Assembly (NCBI RefSeq): GCF_963169125.1
Contig: NC_084795.1
Coordinates: 137,307,701 to 137,371,700, forward strand
Length of the DNA: 64,000 nt
Direction: 5' to 3'
Source: Humulus lupulus
Taxonomy: Eukaryota; Streptophyta; Magnoliopsida; Rosales; Cannabaceae
Part shown: positions 58,881 to 64,000 of the stretch, piece after piece
Layout of the letters: every line of letters begins with the position of its first letter
Numbering within the stretch: the first letter of the stretch is position 1
Notes under the pieces: model-generated
Databases searched by the model: none
Seen by the model: the letters and a program-made list of their open reading frames with translations, nothing else
What the model was told of the DNA's origin: nothing
Position numbers and translations under genes: made by a program

Positions 58881-59642
58881 TGTACGCCCTGTTTTTCCCA
58901 CGGGCTGATTAGCAGGCCGAGCTTCGGACTAATCATGGTTAGTCCATAAACATCCCCCAGGTCGGAGCTCCTGTCTTGAGTTCATACCCCCTTAGCTCGA
59001 GGAATCCTCAAGGACTCACCAAGACTCCCAAGACCGGAGCAAGGAATCGGAAGGCCGAAGGTCGGGTCAGATGCACAGCTCGTGGCACGAGCTATGTATG
59101 GAGCTCTGACCCTCTATAAAGTCAACACACGCAAGATAAACGTGCATATATCTGACATCACGTGTCCGATATCTCCCTGACTTCTCGGACACGCTGCAGG
59201 AACGTGCGTGTTCGGACACCCACGGCTGGGTTGGGCCGTGCGGCCCATTATCTCCTTACCCATCGATTTGACCATACTTATGTGTCAGGTTTAGGAATTA
59301 ATCATGAATGTCACAGAGTTGATATGAAAAATAAGAAGGTCATGGGATGACCTCCTTACCAACTTCCAGGTGCCTTCTCCTATAAATATGGAGACCCTGG
59401 GAGTTGATAAGGGTTGGAAAAAATAGTCTCTGGAGAGATATACTTTGTAACCAAATACCCAGAATATATCAATAATATTGACTAGTGGAGTAGAAGGATT
59501 TTAACCTTTGAACCACTTAAAAACGTGTCTTGAGTCACCTATTTCATTCACTAAGATCTTATATCTGTTACGGTTCTACATTCAGCACTAATCCCTTCCT
59601 TTATTTCTCTTAATTACCTGTTGCCGAAGAACCGTGTCAACA
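58881..59642 (+). repeat. Element 3 3' LTR
   Basis: A 762-bp partner of 47153-47915, followed by the TSD ATAGA. Confidence 0.95.
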
Positions 59643-59952
59643 ATAGACTATTAGACTCTCTCTGAAAAAAGAAAGCGATAGTTTTTCCTAAACCTGAAAA
59701 GCTATCTAATATATCTTCTCTCTATCAAACCTCTCTAGATCTCATGTGTTTAGTACATCTAGAGAGAGTCATAAATCAACTTTTTGAATCCTACGTGCCC
59801 ACATACATCCTTGTGTGTTTGAGGATTAGTCTCGAAGATCAAGGTGTGAGCTTTCAGAACTTGGATAGAAAGATCGTTGATTTTATACAAAAAGATTCGA
59901 GGACACTTGATAGGCTACAAGTGGTAATCTCTAATCTGATTGTATGTGATTT

Positions 59953-59953
59953 A

Positions 59954-59998
<45 letters not shown>
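59953..59998. repeat. (TA)n(TG)n microsatellite
   Basis: A run of TA dinucleotides followed by about 16 TG dinucleotides, in the right end of the element D LTR. Confidence 0.95.
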
Positions 59999-59999
<1 letters not shown>

Positions 60000-60080
60000 T
60001 CTTTGGCTGGCATTAATAATTATTAAAAAGGGTTCATTCCCCGCTGCGTAACTTTGATTTGCTCTTTTAATACCAACAAT

Positions 60081-60092
60081 TGGTACGAGAGC
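60081..60092 (+). other. Primer-binding site of element D (diverged tRNA-Met type)
   Basis: TGGTACGAGAGC lies two bases after the LTR end taccaaca. It matches 10 of 12 bases of TGGTATCAGAGC. Confidence 0.65.
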
Positions 60093-60100
60093 AGTCTACA

Positions 60101-62514
60101 TGTAACAACCCAAAATTACTAATAAGGCTTAAGGGCCTTGATTAGTGTTCCGGGAGGGCACAATTGGATTATATGTTAATTTAAAGGATTAAATGCATTA
60201 TTATGTGTTAAGCATGCTTATATGACTATTTGGATATATGAGATGCATGATTATGAGTATTAGTATGCATGTAGGCCCTGATTAGGTTATAAAGGGTATA
60301 TTCGTAATTTTTGGCCCGTTGAGGGCATAAATGTAAATATTTGTGATAAATTGTTGAGACCACATTATTATGTGGATATATTTGTAGCTTGTGACTCGAG
60401 GCGATCCTAGTGAGCGATTTAGCAGAAAAGTCAAGGCGGGGATTTATACCTAGCTCGGGGGAGCTAGGGGGTATTTCTGGGAATCTGAGAATTATATTGG
60501 AGACTATTTGACATTGAGGAAAAATAATTGGTGATTGGTTAGGTGTCAGGGTTTAAGCAGTAATTATTAGAGATACTCGAGGAATTAGCGGGAATTGGGA
60601 GCAATGACCAAAATGCCCTTAGAATGTTTTAAGGTTTAGATTTTAATGGGAGGGAAATATGGTCATTTGGTCTAAAAGGGATAAGTCATATTCAGCCTTC
60701 TCATACTTAGTGGAATGTTTAGAAACAAGTAGAAGCTTAAAGAAAAGAAAAGAAGGAAAAACAGGGGTCTTTTCTTTCTCTCGGTTTAGACCATTCTTCT
60801 CCGTTTCTTGAGGTGTTTTGGAGCTGTAACTCAGGAAGAACTTGGGCTGGAGCTTGGGTCTAGGGTCCTTTATAATGCTTGAGGATTTAGCAGGAGTTAC
60901 TCACCCAATTAAGGTAAGGTTTTAAGGTTGTTCTTGAGTTTCTGAGTTTTGTTGAAATGGATTTCTGAAACTTGGTTTTTGATGGAAGTTGAGGGAACTA
61001 AGCTTGAAGAATTGAGGAATTGAAAGCTGGGAAGGTTTGGAGGATAGCCTAGGGTCGAATTCCCCATCAAAGGTAAGAAAATTCTGAGCTTGATCATCTA
61101 AGTTGTTGGGTTAGTTATGGATTCTGCTGATGAGTTTATGAGTTTTTGAGTTCAATTCTTGATTTCTTTGTTTGATGGGGCATGTGGCTAAGTTTTAGGT
61201 TGTTGGGTTGTGTGGGGGTGAGATGTAGATGATGGTAGGCTAAAATTGGTGTATGGTTGAGGTTTGGAGGGGCTCTATAGAGGTTTGGCTCGGGGAAAAT
61301 CGAAAGAAGAAAATTAGAGTGATGAAGGTTCTGTGACTAGCGTTGTAGCGCTAGCCTTTGGGTGCTACAATGCTAGGCTTGGGTTTTCTGGGGGCTTTTG
61401 GCTCTGCTTGTAGCGCTATAGCCTGCTCTGTGGCGCTGTAGTGCTACCCTGCCTTCAGAAGTGGATTTTTGGATAATTTCTTAGGGTTTTTGCCTGGGGG
61501 CTCGGGGTTTGATTCCACCACCCCGTTTGGTGGAATTAGGGCTTCCCGAGGGCTCGGGATTGGTCTCGAGGTTAGGTTATGGAATTGAAGTTTAGTGATG
61601 GTTCTAATTCATGGTTGTGACTAGGTGTACACCAGGGCTCGGACGGGATCGTGCTTGAGGGTTGGTTTCACTAATCAAGCTATCGGAATCTAAAGGTAAG
61701 AAAATTGCACCCGGTTATGTGATTATGTTGGGACTAAGGGTTCCCTATATTTATATGTGATGTCATGAGATGGTATTATGCCATGGGGACATGTGATAAA
61801 CGACCTAAGAGTGTCGGAATCAATATTTGCACATAGGGCGTGGCTCAACCACTGGTAGCTGAGGACATCTTAATATTCACTGAGCTCGGTTTAAGCAGGC
61901 CGGAGTCAGTGGGATAAATAGGGGATGCGATCTAAGGGCGTCGACCCTTGTTAATATATGAATTGGTTATTAATGTTAATTTGATGAACTTGGTATGTTG
62001 AATGCCTGATTATGTGAATATTATAGATTGCTGAATATATGACTATGCTCTATGAGTTATCTGATTGATTGATAGATGATTATGCTCTGTTATCTGGTTT
62101 TCTTGCTGAGTCTTGGCTCATGGGTGCTACGTGGTGCAGGTAAAGGCAAGGGCAAGGTGGACCAGTCCTGAGTTAGAGAGCTTTGAGGCTGAATGTATAT
62201 AGTCAGTTGATCGGCCGCCACGGCCGAGGAGTGATACAGGACGGGAGAAGCCTAAATTTATGTTTTGCCCTTAGAGTGGCCAATACATGTTTATAACCTA
62301 GAATTTTTGTAAACTGTCTTTTAAACTATATTTCTTTTGGGATCCCATGTACAAAATGTTAAATTATGTGAAATGTAACTTTTGTAACCAAAATCTTTTA
62401 ACCCTAGTTCAAATATAGTTTCAGTAACACATTTCTAACTAAATGACTTGATTAGCAAGTCTTGCACCTTTATAAACACACAGTGTAACAGTCTTAGCTA
62501 TCTAGGGCATTATA
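60101..62514 (+). mobile_element. Solo LTR of an Element 1-related family
   Basis: 2414 bp, starting TGTAACAACCC and ending GGGCATTATA (final CA now TA). The TSD CTACA is on both sides (60096-60100 and 62515-62519). It shares the start (TGTAA-CCC), AGCGCT palindromes (about 61335-61450) and a segment around CGGCCGCCACGGCCGAGGAG with the Element 1 LTR, but in plus orientation. No internal region or gene is seen. Confidence 0.85.
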
Positions 62515-62770
62515 CTACATATATATATATATTAAATGTTGTGTGAGTTTCTTGCATTTGTTATATGTATGTTGATATATATATGGGATGGATGAATATG
62601 TTTTTTTGAATGTATGGTTGAATGATGGATCGTTAATTAGATGATGCTATTGGGTTAGGAATTTGAATTTCTAGATCTTGTGTAAGCCATAAGTGACATA
62701 AGATTTTTGTAAAATTTTATTTTTGAAATATGTATTTTAAAAATCTGTACACAAAGAAGAAAGAAGGACC
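62515..62770. other. Element D internal region, start
   Basis: AT-rich with an (AT)n run at about 62519-62535. No gene recognised. Confidence 0.4.
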
Positions 62771-63123
62771 CAAGCCTATGGCCCGAGCCCTAGCCGCACA
62801 CACCAACCCGAGCCACAGCTCCCTGTGCAGCACACGCACGTCGAGCCTCCAGGAGCACCTGTGCCTGCCTACACACCTGAGTGCCTAGCTCGAGCCTCCC
62901 TGTTGTTGTGTGCGCCCTAGGCCTCCTAAGCCTTGCTCCCTGCACGCCTATCGCGACCCTTGCGTAACACACACGCGTGTCCAGCCCCAACTGCCTACTA
63001 CGTGTGCCACTACAGCCCATGGCACCCCAGGTGTCATGCTCACTGCCTGTAGCAGCCACCAACCCGACCCCTTGGCTCCCATGGTGCCGCAGACCCTGGT
63101 GGTCTAGGGCACCATTCTTGGTG
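62771..63123. other. GC-rich island of unknown nature
   Basis: About 350 bp with base composition very unlike its AT-rich flanks, rich in cgagcc, cctcc and cacac motifs. Open frames exist on both strands but none resembles a known protein, so I do not call a gene. Confidence 0.45.
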
Positions 63124-63359
63124 CCCAAAGCTAGATCTTATTTTTGTGCAATTAATCTTTTATTTAAGAGTTTTTTTCAGCTGCAGTCTCTATTCTTTAC
63201 ACTTTATAACACTTAGGTCCTAAGAGTTGATTTGTATCAGTTAGGTCCCCAATCTTTTCAAATTGTATCGTTTAGTCCCTAAATTCTATTTTTATTCATT
63301 TTTTCTTTCAAAATACATAAATAAAATACAAAAAATGGTGAATCAATCTTAAAAAAAAT

Positions 63360-63865
63360 TGGACCACTTAATTTATAACAACACCAAACATGACATTGAA
63401 AAAATATATTTTCATGACATTTTAAAAAATATTTAATGGTTTTATAAATTAAATTAATTTTTCATTAAAAAAATGCTTACATATAAATTTTAATATTTAT
63501 TACTAAACTATCACGAGATTATCAATATTTATAATGTACATATTTATTTTTTATTTTGTAATTTTTTTCTACAATGCAACTTATAACTAATCATATATAT
63601 ATATATATACACACACACATAAATAACTTTATATGCACTATTATTACTTTTAAAAAGAATGTATGAAATAAAAAAGCATAAACATAATAAAAATTCATAA
63701 TATCAATATAATCGAGATAATATAGTTATTAATATTAATTATAAAACAACAATATTAATAAAAAATTAATTTAATTTATAAAAACATTAAATATTTTTAA
63801 AAATGTCATGAAAATATTTTTTTTCTCATGTCATGTTTGCTATTGTCATAAATTAAATGTCCAAA
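63360..63865. repeat. Imperfect inverted repeat, arms of about 100 bp
   Basis: The left arm, about 63362-63470 (aacatgacat...tattttcatgacattt...ttataaattaaattaattttt), is the reverse complement of about 63755-63865, with small differences. This could be a degenerate MITE or another foldback element. Confidence 0.7.
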
Positions 63866-63894
63866 TATTTTAAGAATGATTCATAAATTAATTC

Positions 63895-64000
63895 ATAAAT
63901 TAGGTAAGAATATTTTTTTTAATAAAAAATTATTTTAATTTATAAAAACATTAAATATTTTAAAAAATGCCATGAAAATATTTTTTTTCTCATGTCATGT
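63895..64000. repeat. Extra direct copy of the right inverted-repeat arm
   Basis: It repeats the right arm (ttaatttataaaaacattaaatatttt...atgccatgaaaatatttttt) about 140 bp further on and runs off the window. Confidence 0.65.

Larger units (their letters stand above)
47153..59642 (+). mobile_element. Element 3: Tat-type Ty3/gypsy with antisense accessory gene
   Basis: A 12,490-bp plus-strand element. LTRs are 47153-47915 and 58881-59642 (tgtacgccctg...caaca). The TSD ATAGA is on both sides (47148-47152 and 59643-59647). Order: PBS, gag-PR-RT-RNase H-integrase in one frame, a 119-bp tandem array, an antisense gene, PPT, LTR. It is the same lineage as Element 2 (same PBS, same gag start MVTTR, same antisense gene), but the LTRs are unrelated in sequence. 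Five nonsense codons and a lost integrase Asp make it inactive. Confidence 0.95.
41475..60078 (+). mobile_element. LTR of element D, expanded by nested insertions
   Basis: It starts tgttagaattaatg and ends taccaaca, followed by a PBS-like site. Its pieces (41475-41680, 44702-45124, 46141-47152 and 59648-60078) are separated by a solo LTR, a TIR element and Element 3, with matching TSDs for the two LTR insertions. The reconstructed length is about 2.1 kb. The PBS to its right implies a plus-strand element whose internal region continues off the window. Family unassigned. No coding sequence in the LTR pieces. Confidence 0.65.

Noticed and set aside
59744..60016. 90-codon frame ending in a Cys-Val run
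   Set aside because: It runs into the TG microsatellite at the end of LTR D; non-coding.
62790..63128. 112-codon minus-strand frame and 65-79-codon plus-strand frames in the GC-rich island
   Set aside because: Frames on both strands are open as expected for GC-rich sequence with few stops; no domain, splice or promoter support.

Overview
This window reads as a gene-poor, heterochromatin-like stretch of a flowering-plant nuclear genome, probably a eudicot (this is inferred from AT-rich flanks, plant-type Tat, chromovirus and Copia retrotransposons, and TATA-box LTR promoters). I found no host protein-coding gene, rRNA or tRNA gene. Almost all of the 64 kb is a nest of LTR retrotransposons inserted into one another. 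I could fix most boundaries to the base from TG...CA termini, PBS/PPT motifs and matching 5-bp target-site duplications (TSDs).

Layout. 1-1134: unassigned, hairpin-rich, possibly an old LTR. 1135-11832 (minus): Ty3/gypsy chromovirus of Tekay/Del type, called Element 1, with a solo LTR (5924-6977) in its reverse-transcriptase active site. 11874-12020: truncated LTR end of the same family. 12021-14009 and 35474-41474: remains of an old Tat-type gypsy element (Element T, plus), split by a Ty1/copia element (14010-35468, plus, TSD GAAAT). That Copia element is itself split inside its integrase by a 14.5-kb Tat-type element (Element 2, minus, 16769-31232, TSD GGTAT). 37557-39604: a duplicated, truncated LTR inside the accessory gene of Element T. 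41475-60078: one LTR of a further element (D), expanded by a solo LTR (41681-44696, TSD ATAAC) holding another solo LTR (43503-44655, TSD ACATG), by a TIR element (about 45.1-46.1 kb), and by Tat-type Element 3 (plus, 47153-59642, TSD ATAGA). 60101-62514: solo LTR (TSD CTACA) just after the PBS of D. 62.5-64 kb: unassigned AT-rich sequence with a GC-rich island and an inverted repeat.

Most notable system. All three Tat-type elements (T, 2, 3) carry, between pol and the 3' LTR, an antisense multi-exon gene with its own TATA box. It encodes a protein with a gypsy-associated plant domain (it looks like Pfam 'Putative gypsy type transposon', PF04195), an acidic or Gln-rich middle and a C-terminal coiled coil. 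Intron phases are 1, 1, 0 in Elements 2 and 3; Element T shows the same first two introns and the same third donor phase. In Element 2 the start codon seems to be assembled by splicing (A|TG).

None of the elements looks fully autonomous. Gag-pol of Element 3 is one frame with five nonsense codons, all explained by C-to-T changes at CGA or CAG, plus loss of a catalytic Asp of integrase. Element 2 has three nonsense codons and a protease Asp-to-Asn change. Element 1 and Copia carry stops, frameshifts and insertions. LTR divergence by eye (about 7 differences in 889 bp for Element 2, roughly 20 in 1175 bp for Copia, roughly 20 in 763 bp for Element 3, and clearly more for Element 1) agrees with the nesting order.
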